Shown here: in pieces, positions 16,754-25,907 of the stretch
How positions within the stretch are numbered: position 1 is the first letter of the stretch
Layout: every line of letters starts with the position of its first letter
Program-made: the position numbers and the translations under genes
Notes under the pieces: generated by a model
Told to the model about the DNA's origin: nothing
Database searches by the model: none
The model's input: only the letters and a program-made list of their open reading frames with translations
Assembly (NCBI RefSeq): GCF_001422645.1
Contig: NZ_LMLR01000010.1
Location: 392,237 to 456,236, forward strand
Source of the DNA: Arthrobacter sp. Leaf69
GTDB taxonomy: Bacteria; Actinomycetota; Actinomycetes; Actinomycetales; Micrococcaceae
Length of the DNA: 64,000 bases
Direction of reading: 5' to 3'

Positions 16754-19700
16754 CAGTACTGCACCTCCTGGGAACGACGGCGGACGGTGGCGACCATGTC
16801 GCGCTGGTTCCCGGTGGGGCCGAGGTAGTTGAACGCGTAGGCCTGCTGGGCGTACCCGCCGATCAGGTGCGAGGGTTTGACCAGCAGCCGGGTCACGGAG
16901 TTGTGGATGCCGCCGCGGCGTCCGGTGGCCTCGGACTTGGGCACATCAATGGTGCGTTCCTGCGCGTGGTGGACGTAGACGACGCCGGCCGGCATCCGGT
17001 GGCTGACGATGGCCCGGGCCACCAGGACGCCGTTGATGTTCAGGCACTCCACCCAGTCGTTGTCCTTGACCTGGATGGCCTCCGCGTCGGCGGGGCTCAT
17101 CCAGACCGTTGGCCCGCCGCGGGAGAGGGAGAGCATCAGCAGGTTGTCCTGGTATTCGGAGTGGATGGACCATTTGGAGTGCGGCGTCAGGTAGCGGACC
17201 ACCACCTCCATGGCCCCGTCCTGGCCGAGTCTGGGTTCGCCGAAGAGCTTGTGCATGTCCAGCGGCGGCCGGTAGATCGGCAGGGCTTCGCCGATGTCGA
17301 TCATCCAGTCGTGGTCGAGGAAGAAGTGCATCCGGCCGGTCAGGGTGTGGAAGGGCTTGAGCCGTTCGACGTTGATGGTGAACGGGGCGTAGCGCCGCCC
17401 GCCCGTTTCGGAGCCGGACCATTCCGGGGAGGTGATCACCGGGACGGGGCCGGCCTGGGTCTGGGCGAAGGTGATGAATTTTTCCTCGGACCCCTCGGAC
17501 AGGTCCGCCAGTTTCCGCCCGGTGCGCAGTTCCAGGTCCTTGAATCCCTGCACCGACAGGGCGCCGTTGGTGGTGCCGGAGAAGGCCAGGATGGCCTCGG
17601 CCATTTTCGCGTCGGTGTCGATCGCGGGGCGGCCGTCCGCGGCGCCGCCGAGCATCACCCCGTTGGAGCGGCTGAGCCGGTCCAACGCTCCAGCGAGTTT
17701 GTACGTGACGTTCTTAACCGTGAAGCCCAGTTTGTCGGCCAGCGGCCCGACGGCGGCCAGCTTGTCCGCGATGGCCGTGTAGTCACGCTCCACGACGGAA
17801 AAGACGGGCATGTTCTGCCCCGGAACCGCGGGGATGGACGTGTCCCGCCAGTCCCGCACGATTCCGCCGGGCTGGGCGAGTTGGCCGGGGGTGTCGTGCT
17901 GCAGCGGCACGCTCACGAGGTCCCGGCGCACGCCTAGGTGGGTCACGGCCTGCCGCGAGAACTCCTGGGCCAGCAGGTGGAACATGTCGAAGTCCGTTTT
18001 GGTCTCCCACGGCGGGTCGATCGCCGGCGTGAAGGCGTGCACGAAAGGGTGCATGTCGGTGGAGGACAGGTCGTGCTTCTCGTACCAGGTGGCGGCCGGG
18101 AACACGACGTCGGACAGCAGCGTGGTGGACGTCATCCGGAAGTCCGCGGAGACCAGCAGGTCCAGTTTCCCTTCCGGCGCCTGATCGTGCCATTTCACGT
18201 CCCGGGGTTTGAGGCCTTCGGCGTGGTCCTGGCCGAGCACATTGTTGTGGGTTCCCAGCAGGTTCCGCAGGAAGTACTCGTTGCCCTTGGCGGAGGAGCC
18301 GAACAGGTTGGAGCGCCACAGCACCAGGGTTCGGGGCCAGTTCTCCGGGGCGTCCACGTCCTCGATCGCCGGGTTGAGGGTGCGGTTCTTGAGCGCGTCC
18401 GCGATGTAGCCCGGGGTGTCCTTCGCCGTGCCGGCGGCGACGGCGGCCTCCGCCTCGTCCGCGAGGTCCAGCGGGTTGCGGTCGAACTGCGGGTAGAACG
18501 GCATCCAGCCGAGCCGGGCGGACTGGGCCAGTGCGTCGGCGGTGTGCATGCCGTCCATGGCCCCGGTGGACAGCGGGGACTTCAGCGCGTCCGCGGAGTA
18601 GCCGTCCTGCCGCCACTGGTCCGTGTGCATGTACCAGTAGCCAGTTCCGATCATGGTCCGGGGCGGGCGTGACCAGTCCAGGGCATTGGCCAGCGACAGC
18701 CAGCCGGTGACCGGCCGGGTCTTCTCCTGCCCCACGTAGTGCGCCCAGCCGCCGCCGTTGCGGCCCATGCAGCCGGTCAGCATCACGAGCGCCAGCACCG
18801 CGCGGTAGGTGGTGTCGCCGTGGAACCACTGGCAGATCCCGGCGCCCATGATGATCATGGACCGGCCCTTGGACTGCTCGGCGTTCAGGGCGAATTCGCG
18901 CGCCACCCGGATGCAGGCCTGCGCGGGGACGGAGGTAATCTCTTCCTGCCAGGCCGGGGTGTAGGGCGTCGCGGCGTCGTCGTAGCCAGCGGCCCACTCC
19001 CCCGGGAGCCCGGCACGGCCCACGCCGTATTGGGCCAGCATGAGGTCGAACACGGTGGTGACAAGCTGGCCCTCCACCTCCAGGACAGGTACTCCACGCC
19101 GGAGTACGCTGCCGGTGCCGTCCGCTTCCTCGAAGCAGGGCAACAGGATCTCGGCGCTCTCGGCGGACACTTCGCGCAGCGACAGCGCCGGTTCGATCCC
19201 TTCAAGGTCCAGGTTCCATTTGCCTTCGCCGCTGCCGGAGTAGCGGAACCCCAGGGAGCCGTTGGGGACGGCCGGGCGCCCGGCCGCCTTGTCGAACATT
19301 ACGGTGCGGAACGCCGCGTCCTCGGCCCCGGCCTCGGCCGGGAGGTCCCGGGCGGTGAGGAACTTCGACGGGCTGAGGGAGCCGTCGTCGCGCCGTTCGA
19401 GCCGGACCAGGAACGGCAGGTCGGTGTACTGGCGGACGTAGTCTGAGAAGAACGGGACCTCCCGCTCGACGAAGAATTCCCTGAGCATCACGTGGCCCAT
19501 CGCCATGGCCAGGGCCGCGTCGGTTCCGGCCTGGGCGGGCAGCCATTCGTCGGCGAACTTCGTGTTGTCCGCATAGTCCGGGCTGACCGTGACCACCTTC
19601 GTGCCGCGGTACCGCACCTCAGCCATCCAGTGCGCGTCCGGGGTGCGGGTCACGGGGACGTTGGATCCCCACATCATGAGGTAGCCCGCGTCCCACCAGT

Positions 19701-20463
19701 CCCCCGACTCCGGGACGTCGGTCTGGTCTCCGAAGACCTGGGGGCTGGCCACGGGTAGGTCCGCGTACCAGTCGTAGAAGGACGTCATCACCCCGCCGAT
19801 CAGCTGGATAAAGCGGGTTCCGACCGCGTGCGAGACCATCGACATCGCGGGGATCGGCGAGAAGCCGGCGCAGCGGTCCGGGCCGTAGTTCTTGATCGTG
19901 TTCACATGGGCGGCAGCCGCGATTTCGATCGCTTCCTGCCACGACACCCGGACCAGGCCGCCCTTGCCGCGGGCCAGCTGGTAGCGGCGGCGCCGCTCCG
20001 GGTCTCCCACGATGTCGGCAAAGGCCAGCACCGGGTCGCCCAGCCGGGCCTTCGCCTCGCGGTACATTTCGACGAGGACACCCCGGGCGTAGGGGAAACG
20101 CACGCGCGTCGGCGAGTAGGTGTACCAGGAGAAGGCCGCGCCGCGCGGGCACCCCCGAGGCTCGTATTCCGGGCTGTCCGGGCCCACGGAGGGGTAGTCG
20201 GTCTGCTGTGACTCCCAGGTGATGATGCCGTCCTTGACGTACACCTTCCAGGAGCACGAGCCGGTGCAGTTCACCCCGTGGGTGGAGCGGACCACCTTGT
20301 CGTGGCTCCACCGGTCCCGGTAGAAGATGTCGCCCTTGCGGCCGCCTTCCCGGAACACCGCCCTGCCGTCGCCGGTCTGGTCCCATTTTGTGAAGAATCG
20401 GCCCAGCTTCAACATTGCGTCCGAGGCGGGTCCGTCTAACCCCGCGGAGCCTCCGGCAGTCAT
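16753..20463 (-). CDS. narG: Respiratory nitrate reductase alpha subunit (molybdoenzyme)
   Basis: A 1236-residue catalytic subunit of full length. The FS0 cluster site is HGVNCTGSCSWKVYVKDGI (about residues 62-80), with the His ligand and Cys residues, completed by RGCPRGAAFSW near 105. The molybdenum-ligand aspartate is expected in WYADLPVASPQ (about residues 231-241). The C-terminal molybdopterin-binding domain includes MHFFLDHDWM and VYVHHAQERTIDVPK. No twin-arginine signal is seen, consistent with a membrane-bound, cytoplasm-facing NarGHI complex. It heads narGHJI-narK. The organism can therefore probably respire nitrate, assuming cofactor genes elsewhere. Confidence 0.97.
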   Translation of the reverse strand: MTAGGSAGLDGPASDAMLKLGRFFTKWDQTGDGRAVFREGGRKGDIFYRDRWSHDKVVRSTHGVNCTGSCSWKVYVKDGIITWESQQTDYPSVGPDSPEYEPRGCPRGAAFSWYTYSPTRVRFPYARGVLVEMYREAKARLGDPVLAFADIVGDPERRRRYQLARGKGGLVRVSWQEAIEIAAAAHVNTIKNYGPDRCAGFSPIPAMSMVSHAVGTRFIQLIGGVMTSFYDWYADLPVASPQVFGDQTDVPESGDWWDAGYLMMWGSNVPVTRTPDAHWMAEVRYRGTKVVTVSPDYADNTKFADEWLPAQAGTDAALAMAMGHVMLREFFVEREVPFFSDYVRQYTDLPFLVRLERRDDGSLSPSKFLTARDLPAEAGAEDAAFRTVMFDKAAGRPAVPNGSLGFRYSGSGEGKWNLDLEGIEPALSLREVSAESAEILLPCFEEADGTGSVLRRGVPVLEVEGQLVTTVFDLMLAQYGVGRAGLPGEWAAGYDDAATPYTPAWQEEITSVPAQACIRVAREFALNAEQSKGRSMIIMGAGICQWFHGDTTYRAVLALVMLTGCMGRNGGGWAHYVGQEKTRPVTGWLSLANALDWSRPPRTMIGTGYWYMHTDQWRQDGYSADALKSPLSTGAMDGMHTADALAQSARLGWMPFYPQFDRNPLDLADEAEAAVAAGTAKDTPGYIADALKNRTLNPAIEDVDAPENWPRTLVLWRSNLFGSSAKGNEYFLRNLLGTHNNVLGQDHAEGLKPRDVKWHDQAPEGKLDLLVSADFRMTSTTLLSDVVFPAATWYEKHDLSSTDMHPFVHAFTPAIDPPWETKTDFDMFHLLAQEFSRQAVTHLGVRRDLVSVPLQHDTPGQLAQPGGIVRDWRDTSIPAVPGQNMPVFSVVERDYTAIADKLAAVGPLADKLGFTVKNVTYKLAGALDRLSRSNGVMLGGAADGRPAIDTDAKMAEAILAFSGTTNGALSVQGFKDLELRTGRKLADLSEGSEEKFITFAQTQAGPVPVITSPEWSGSETGGRRYAPFTINVERLKPFHTLTGRMHFFLDHDWMIDIGEALPIYRPPLDMHKLFGEPRLGQDGAMEVVVRYLTPHSKWSIHSEYQDNLLMLSLSRGGPTVWMSPADAEAIQVKDNDWVECLNINGVLVARAIVSHRMPAGVVYVHHAQERTIDVPKSEATGRRGGIHNSVTRLLVKPSHLIGGYAQQAYAFNYLGPTGNQRDMVATVRRRSQEVQY

Positions 20464-20561
20464 GCCTTCAAGCTAGGTTGCCGTTTCGGACCCGGATAGG
20501 GCCTTGCGGCACTGGCCAGAATCCGCCGGGCGGGGTGCTGGCGCCGGCCGTCGGGCAGGGC

Positions 20562-21311
20562 TCAGGCGAAGCTTTCCAGCTCCACTCCGGCGCCTACCAG
20601 GGCCGCGCGGATCGCCGTGGCCGTCTCGATGGAGCCGGGGCTATCGCCGTGGATGCACAGAGAATCCGGTTCGATCCGGAGCACAGTGCCGTCGACGGCC
20701 TCCACTTCGCCCTTGGTGGCGAGGCGGAGGGCCCGTTCGGCGATCCGGCCGACGTCGTGCAGCAGGGCACCGTCCTGCGAGCGCGGCACGAGCGTGCCGT
20801 CGGGCAGGTAGGCGCGGTCAGCGAAAGCCTCGGAGAAGACCGGGTGTCCGGCGTCCTTGGCGATCCCCAAGAGGGCCGAGCCCGGGAAGCCCAGGACGGG
20901 GAGTCCCGGATCGTAGGCCTGGATGGCGGCAACCACGGCGGAGGCCTGTTCGGCGTCGCGCACTGTCCGGTCGTAGAGAGCCCCGTGCAGTTTGACGTAG
21001 TCCACGGAGGCCCCGACGGCGTGCGCCACCCCGTCCAGGGCGCCGAGCTGGTACAGCACGGCGCCGAAAAGATCATCGAAAGTGATGTCCATGGCCCGGA
21101 GGCCGAATCCGGCCAGGTCCGGGTACCCGAGGTGGGCGCCCACCCGGACGTCCAGCTCGTAGGCTTCCCGGCACGTGTCCAGCATGGTCACGGGGTCCCC
21201 GGCGTGCAGCCCGCAGGCCACGCTGGCGCTCGTGACCAGCGGAAGCATCGCGGCGTCGTCGCCCATGGTCCAGGTCCCGAAGGACGCCCCCAGATCAGCA
21301 TTCAGATCCAA
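20562..21311 (-). CDS. pxpA: LamB/YcsF-family protein, 5-oxoprolinase subunit A-like (solitary copy)
   Basis: A 249-residue protein of full family length. MDLNADLGASFGTWTMGDD is the diagnostic N-terminus; VACGLHAGDPVTM, GAHLGYPDLAGFGLR and VKLHGALYD follow, and the C-terminus carries SLCIHGDSPGS. These match PxpA/YcsF, the cytoplasmic metal-dependent component that works with PxpB and PxpC in ATP-dependent opening of 5-oxoproline. No pxpB or pxpC lies beside it; a second pxpA is in the full cluster at 51337-52116. Its start overlaps the EcsC-like gene stop by 10 bp. It may supply the same complex or have a different substrate. Confidence 0.9.
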   Translation of the reverse strand: MDLNADLGASFGTWTMGDDAAMLPLVTSASVACGLHAGDPVTMLDTCREAYELDVRVGAHLGYPDLAGFGLRAMDITFDDLFGAVLYQLGALDGVAHAVGASVDYVKLHGALYDRTVRDAEQASAVVAAIQAYDPGLPVLGFPGSALLGIAKDAGHPVFSEAFADRAYLPDGTLVPRSQDGALLHDVGRIAERALRLATKGEVEAVDGTVLRIEPDSLCIHGDSPGSIETATAIRAALVGAGVELESFA

Positions 21312-22144
21312 AACGTGCCGCCTTTCTCCGCAGAGCTGTCCTTCGTGTCCTTCTCCTGCAGGGCTTCAGGGTGCCCCGCCTGCGGCGGGCCCCCGAGCTC
21401 TCCGGGAATGACGAGCGGCATCGGGCCGAACGCCTCCTTGGCGTTCGCGACGACGGCGCGGCCCATCACGCGGTTGCCGACGCCGCCCACGACGGCGCCG
21501 ATGCCGAACGGCAACGCCCGGCCCAGCCAGGCCGTGCCCTGCTGTTTCAGGAGGGTCCGGAGGAACATCGTCTGGATCCGTTCCCGCACCGTGCCGAAGC
21601 CGGCCAGCGGTACCCGGCGGGAGAAGAGGGAACCCCACGCCTGCGTGGGGCCCCTGCCCTGCCCGGCTGCCTGCCCGCTCAGGGAGCTCAACAGCGCGGT
21701 GCCCTCCTCGCCCAGCATGATCGCCATGACCAGGGTGCTGGCCTTCTCGGGATCCACCAGCCGCACCCCGTGGAGTTCGGCCAGGGAGGTGGAGAACAGT
21801 GCGGTGGCTTCGAGGAACCCAACCGTGGCGGCGGCCGAGAGGCCCAGTGCCGCTGCGGTCCCGACGCCGGGGATAACGGCCGCCCCGCCCACCAGCGCAC
21901 CGCCGCCGGTGACGGCGAGGAGATAGTCCCGTTCCAGCGTCGCGGCGAGCTGCGCCGCAGTGGCCTGGGGGTGCCTGCGCTGGAGCCGGCGGAGGTTCGC
22001 CAGCACCAACGGGCGCTGGACTTCAACGGCCCGCAGGAGCACATTGTGGACGCCAGGCTTGGGATTGCCCTGGGCATCGAACATCGCGTTGTGTGCTGAC
22101 TTCTGGGCAATATTTATTGCCGGGTTGCGTAGCTTGGCCATCAT
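21302..22144 (-). CDS. EcsC-family protein
   Basis: A 280-residue protein from the ATG at 22144, chosen for the GGAG site 5 bp upstream; an ATG at 22180 is also in frame but lacks a site. The central part has hydrophobic, Gly-rich helices (YLLAVTGGGALVGGAAVIPGVGTAAALGLSAAATVGFLEATALFS, about residues 85-130), typical of EcsC. A second Gly-rich patch, LPFGIGAVVGGVGNRVMGRAVVANAKEAFG, lies near 220. EcsC proteins are poorly characterised and membrane-associated. The end overlaps pxpA by 10 bp, so the two are probably cotranscribed. Confidence 0.78.
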   Translation of the reverse strand: MMAKLRNPAINIAQKSAHNAMFDAQGNPKPGVHNVLLRAVEVQRPLVLANLRRLQRRHPQATAAQLAATLERDYLLAVTGGGALVGGAAVIPGVGTAAALGLSAAATVGFLEATALFSTSLAELHGVRLVDPEKASTLVMAIMLGEEGTALLSSLSGQAAGQGRGPTQAWGSLFSRRVPLAGFGTVRERIQTMFLRTLLKQQGTAWLGRALPFGIGAVVGGVGNRVMGRAVVANAKEAFGPMPLVIPGELGGPPQAGHPEALQEKDTKDSSAEKGGTFWI

Positions 22145-22243
22145 CGCCTCTCCGTGAACCGTAAGTGTGCTGAGTTTCATCCGGTATTAACACTAGGCCA
22201 CCGGCCCTTCCGCCCGCGCCTCTGCCGCCGAATGGCAACGCGG

Positions 22244-22834
22244 CTAAAGCGCCCGCGATTCGGCCACGGCCAGGAAGGCCGATGACGCCGGGCCCAGCGG
22301 TCCGGGGTACATGGTGGCGGCGCCGGGCCATTCGACTCCGAATTCCGTGAGCCGCCCGGTGCTGCACGGCAGGTAGACGTTGCTGAGCGCGGCGCTGGCG
22401 TTGCCGAGCTGGAAGTTGGGAGCGGCGAACTGCCGGCGGTCCAGAACACCGCTGATCTCCAGTTCGGCTTTCCGTCCGGTGGCCCGCAGACCCTGCCCGG
22501 CGTCGAGCTCGACGTCGAACTCGTCGCCCGTGTGGCTGATGCCGTCCAGCGGGAACCGGGCGGCCTCCGGGAAGTGGCGGGTCAGTTCGGTGGCCAGGGA
22601 CGCGGCAAAGAACGCATCGGTTCCATAGCTCCGCCAGCCCTGTCGGGTGGCGACCAGCAGGGCATGACCTACGCCCCAGCGCGACCAGTCGGCCATCCAG
22701 AACGACGCGAAGCAGCTCGCCGGCTCGCCCGGCAGCAGCAGGCCGCCGGCATCCACCGGGTGCAGGGCGAGGCCCGCGTTGGTGCCGATGAATGCCAGGC
22801 TGCGCCGCGCCGTCACGGCGGCCGATGTGTTCAT
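22244..22834 (-). CDS. Conserved-looking protein of unknown function
   Basis: A 196-residue protein that I do not recognise. It lacks a signal peptide and transmembrane segments. The composition is balanced, with Trp-rich segments (FWMADWSRWGVGHALL at about 46-61), a central acidic stretch (DEFDVELDAGQG) and a C-terminal SNVYLPCSTGRL. Third-position GC bias follows its neighbours, supporting a real gene. It lies alone between the EcsC-like gene and the succinate-semialdehyde dehydrogenase gene, both on the same strand, about 100 bp from the former. Confidence 0.6.
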   Translation of the reverse strand: MNTSAAVTARRSLAFIGTNAGLALHPVDAGGLLLPGEPASCFASFWMADWSRWGVGHALLVATRQGWRSYGTDAFFAASLATELTRHFPEAARFPLDGISHTGDEFDVELDAGQGLRATGRKAELEISGVLDRRQFAAPNFQLGNASAALSNVYLPCSTGRLTEFGVEWPGAATMYPGPLGPASSAFLAVAESRAL

Positions 22835-22892
22835 GACAGGAGCCTATCCGGGGGCGCCTCCGCTGCGCGGAAGCGCCCCGCCAGCTCCGGAT

Positions 22893-24266
22893 CTAGCGCG
22901 GTGTCCGGATGAGCTTCTTGTTGACGAACTCATTCATGCCGAACCGTGCCAGTTCGCGCCCGACGCCGGAGCGTTTCACGCCGCCGAACGGCAGATCCGC
23001 CTGGGTTTCGGCCACGGAGTTGATGAACACCATCCCGGTATCCAGCTGGTCAGCCACATCCTTGGCCTTCTCGGCATCGGCGCTGAAGACCGCGCCGCCG
23101 AGGCCGTACGGGGAACCGTTGGCCAGCTCGATGGCTTCCTCCACGCCGGCGACCTTGTAGATGACCGCCGCAGGGCCGAAGAGCTCTTCCGAGAACGCCC
23201 GCATCCCGGGGATCACATCAGTCAGCACCGTGGGCTCGACGTAGGCGCCGGGGCCCTCGACGTGGTGACCGCCGGTCCGCAGGGTGGCGCCCTTGTCCAC
23301 AGCATCCTGGATCTGCTCTATGAGGCCGTCGGCGGCACTCTGTGAGGAGAGCGGGCCGAACCGGGTGTCGGCCAGCAGGGGGTCGCCCGGCTTGATCGCG
23401 GACATCCGGGCGGTGAATTTCTCCACGAACGCCTCGTACAGGTCCTCGAGGATGATGAACCGCTTAGAGGCGGTGCAGGCCTGCCCGGCGTTCCCCATCC
23501 GTCCGCTGACGGCAGCCTTGACGGTGGCGTCGAGGTCCTCGGAGTCCAGGACAATAAAGGGGTCGCTGCCGCCTAATTCCAGCACGTACTTCTTCAGGTT
23601 CCGTCCGGCCACCTCGGCAACGGCCGAGCCTGCCCGCTCACTGCCGGTCAGCGAGACTCCTTGGACCCGGTCATCGGCGATGACCTCCGCCACTTGGTCG
23701 TTGCTCAGGAAGAGGTTGATGTAGGCCCCTTCGGGGAGCCCGGCATCCTTGAAGATCTGCTCGATGGCGAGGGCCGACTGGGGGCAGCTGTCGGCGTGCT
23801 TGAGCAGGATGGTGTTGCCGAGGATCAGGTTGGGGGCGGCGAACCGCGCCACCTGGTAGTAGGGGTAGTTCCACGGCATGATCCCCAGCAGCGGCCCGAC
23901 CGGCGCGGAGCGGACGATGGCCTCGCCGCCGCCCTTGACCTCAAGGATTTCGTCCTTAAGGAAGGACGGGCCCTCGTCCGCGTAGTAGGCGTAGATGTCA
24001 GCCACGAGGCCCACTTCGCCGCGGGACTGGGCCAGGGGCTTACCCATCTCCGTGGCAATCAGCCGGGCCAGCTCGTCCCGGCGCTCCCGGTACAGCTCGG
24101 CCACCCGGGCAATCACCTTCGCGCGGGCCTCTACCGGCGCCGATTGCCAGCCCTTGAAGGCCGCCTTCGAGTCCGCCAGCGCGTGCTCCACCTCGGCCGC
24201 GGTGGCGAGGGGAAATTCCTTCAACGTTTCTCCGGTCGCGGGGTTCACTGTTTTGTAGGCAGTCAT
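22893..24266 (-). CDS. gabD: NAD(P)-dependent succinate-semialdehyde dehydrogenase
   Basis: A 457-residue aldehyde dehydrogenase from the ATG at 24266, preceded by GGAG; the longer open frame to 24512 is not supported. [13 protein letters not shown] is the typical N-terminus. The catalytic set is visible: [21 protein letters not shown] (about residues 129-149), general-base Glu in [13 protein letters not shown] (about 230) and nucleophile Cys in [12 protein letters not shown] (about 264). The C-terminus has [25 protein letters not shown]. Closest in pattern to the short GabD/Sad forms that oxidise succinate semialdehyde to succinate; other aldehydes are possible. Confidence 0.88.
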   Translation of the reverse strand: MTAYKTVNPATGETLKEFPLATAAEVEHALADSKAAFKGWQSAPVEARAKVIARVAELYRERRDELARLIATEMGKPLAQSRGEVGLVADIYAYYADEGPSFLKDEILEVKGGGEAIVRSAPVGPLLGIMPWNYPYYQVARFAAPNLILGNTILLKHADSCPQSALAIEQIFKDAGLPEGAYINLFLSNDQVAEVIADDRVQGVSLTGSERAGSAVAEVAGRNLKKYVLELGGSDPFIVLDSEDLDATVKAAVSGRMGNAGQACTASKRFIILEDLYEAFVEKFTARMSAIKPGDPLLADTRFGPLSSQSAADGLIEQIQDAVDKGATLRTGGHHVEGPGAYVEPTVLTDVIPGMRAFSEELFGPAAVIYKVAGVEEAIELANGSPYGLGGAVFSADAEKAKDVADQLDTGMVFINSVAETQADLPFGGVKRSGVGRELARFGMNEFVNKKLIRTPR

Positions 24267-24502
24267 TAATCCACCATCTCCGTTTCTGAGTAGTCCAGCC
24301 CAACCGGTCCCCGGCCGCCGCCGCGTTGTTGCGGCAGTCCGGCCCTCCGGGCCCGGTACGTCGGAACGGGCTGCCCCGATAAGGTCACCCGTCCCACTAG
24401 GCGGCAACCCCGGCACCTGTCCTGCTATTCCATCCGGTCCCCGGGGGACGGCCCGCGTCCGCCGGGCTGGGACGGGTCCGGGCCGGCCCCTAGACTGGAG
24501 CC

Positions 24503-25837
24503 ATGCGCTCACCGAGGGCCTTCCGTCCGTTCGTGCACCGGGAATACCGTGTGCTGATAGCGGCCCTGGCCATCTCCATTTTCGGCTCCGGGATGTGGGC
24601 CGTGGCGATGGTCTACGAGGTGATCCATCTGGGCGGGGGCCCGCTGGAGCTCTCCCTCGTGGCGGCCGCGGGCAGCGTGGGCCTCGTCGCTTTCCTGCTG
24701 GCGGGCGGCATCGCGGCGGACCGGTTCCCGCAGCGGCTCCTGATCATCGCGGTGGAGGGCGCCAACCTTGCCGTGATCGCCAGCATCAGCGGGCTGGCCA
24801 TGCTGGGCTGGCTGCAGCTCTGGCATCTGGCGGTAGGAGCGTTTGTGCTGGGAGTCGGGGCCGCGTTCTTCTTCCCGGCCTACTCCGCCATCCTCCCGCG
24901 GATCCTGCCGCCGGAGGACCTGCTCGCGGCCAACGGCCTGGAGGGGACCATGCGGCCCGTCCTGCAGCAGGCCGCCGGCCCGGCCGTCGCGGGCATCCTG
25001 GTGGCCGCCCTCTCCCCCGCGCACGCCGTGACGGGTGTGGCGGCCTGCCACCTGCTGGCGTTCTGCATCCTCAACCTGCTCCGGCGCGAGCCCCTCCCGG
25101 GGACCGAAAGCTTGACAGCCGCGGAAGGCGGCACTGCACCCGGCCCGCGCGCGAAGACGTCCGTGCTGCACGACCTCCGCGAGGGCGTCAGCTACACAGT
25201 CCGGACCCCCTGGCTGCTGTGGACCCTGCTGTGGGCCTGCATCTCCGTACTGTTCCTGATCGGCCCCATCGAGGTGCTCCTGCCGTTCGTGGTCCGCGAT
25301 CAGCTCGGCGGCGACTCGCGCACGTTCGGCTTCCTGCTCGCGGTCATGGGCATCGGAGGCGCCGCAGCCTCGTTGGCCACTGCCTCGTTCCCGCTGCCGC
25401 GCCGCTACCTCACCGTGATGATGGTGGGCTGGGGCGCCGGCAGCCTGCCGCTCGCCGCCGTCGGCATCATGGACAGCTTCTGGGCGCTGGCGGCCGCCCT
25501 GTTCATCTTCGGCGCCACCGGCGGCATGGGCATGGTCATCTGGGGCACGCTGCTGCAGCGCCGCGTGCCGCCGCACCTGCTGGGCCGGGTCTCAAGCCTG
25601 GATTTCTTTGTCTCGCTGGCCCTGATGCCGGTCTCCATGGCCCTCGCCGGACCGGCCGCGGAGGTGATCCCGGTGGGCCTCATCTTCCTGGTCGCCGGGA
25701 CCGTGTGCCCGGTCATGGCTGTCGTCGCCATGATCGCCGCGCGAATGCGGGCCGATGAACAAGCCCACCCCTTGGAGGACGGCCGCGAGAGCATCGGCGC
25801 GGACGGGAGCCCCGGCGGCACCGGGGCCCGCTCCTAA
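24503..25837 (+). CDS. MFS transporter (EntS/MFS_3-like exporter)
   Basis: A 444-residue protein with 12 predicted transmembrane segments and an ATG preceded by GGAG. The early segment [34 protein letters not shown] and the loop [14 protein letters not shown] are characteristic of the EntS-like group of exporters. The [24 protein letters not shown] segment (about residues 130-155) is also typical of this group. It is divergent from the dehydrogenase gene with 236 bp between. The exported compound is unknown; siderophore or drug efflux are family possibilities. It ends at the long palindromic element 25837-25898. Confidence 0.85.
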   Translation: MRSPRAFRPFVHREYRVLIAALAISIFGSGMWAVAMVYEVIHLGGGPLELSLVAAAGSVGLVAFLLAGGIAADRFPQRLLIIAVEGANLAVIASISGLAMLGWLQLWHLAVGAFVLGVGAAFFFPAYSAILPRILPPEDLLAANGLEGTMRPVLQQAAGPAVAGILVAALSPAHAVTGVAACHLLAFCILNLLRREPLPGTESLTAAEGGTAPGPRAKTSVLHDLREGVSYTVRTPWLLWTLLWACISVLFLIGPIEVLLPFVVRDQLGGDSRTFGFLLAVMGIGGAAASLATASFPLPRRYLTVMMVGWGAGSLPLAAVGIMDSFWALAAALFIFGATGGMGMVIWGTLLQRRVPPHLLGRVSSLDFFVSLALMPVSMALAGPAAEVIPVGLIFLVAGTVCPVMAVVAMIAARMRADEQAHPLEDGRESIGADGSPGGTGARS

Positions 25838-25898
25838 GCAACGCGGGGACAGCTAGCGCCCATGTCGGCGGGGATCATGGGAGTGACCCCGCGTTGCT
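25837..25898. terminator. Long palindromic element between convergent genes
   Basis: Outer arms AGCAACGCGGGG (25837-25848) and CCCCGCGTTGCT (25887-25898) are perfectly complementary over 12 bp. Inside, CCCATG and CATGGG form a second stem of 6 bp around a GC-rich loop. The element fills the gap between the converging MFS and GH65 genes and contains the last bases of the MFS stop. It would act as a bidirectional terminator. It could also be a copy of a dispersed palindromic repeat; copy number cannot be judged here. Confidence 0.6.
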
Positions 25899-25907
25899 AT
25901 GGCGTGC

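Noticed and set aside
15716..18672. Long plus-strand frames over narH and narG
   Set aside because: Antisense to unambiguous nitrate reductase subunits, with no motif.
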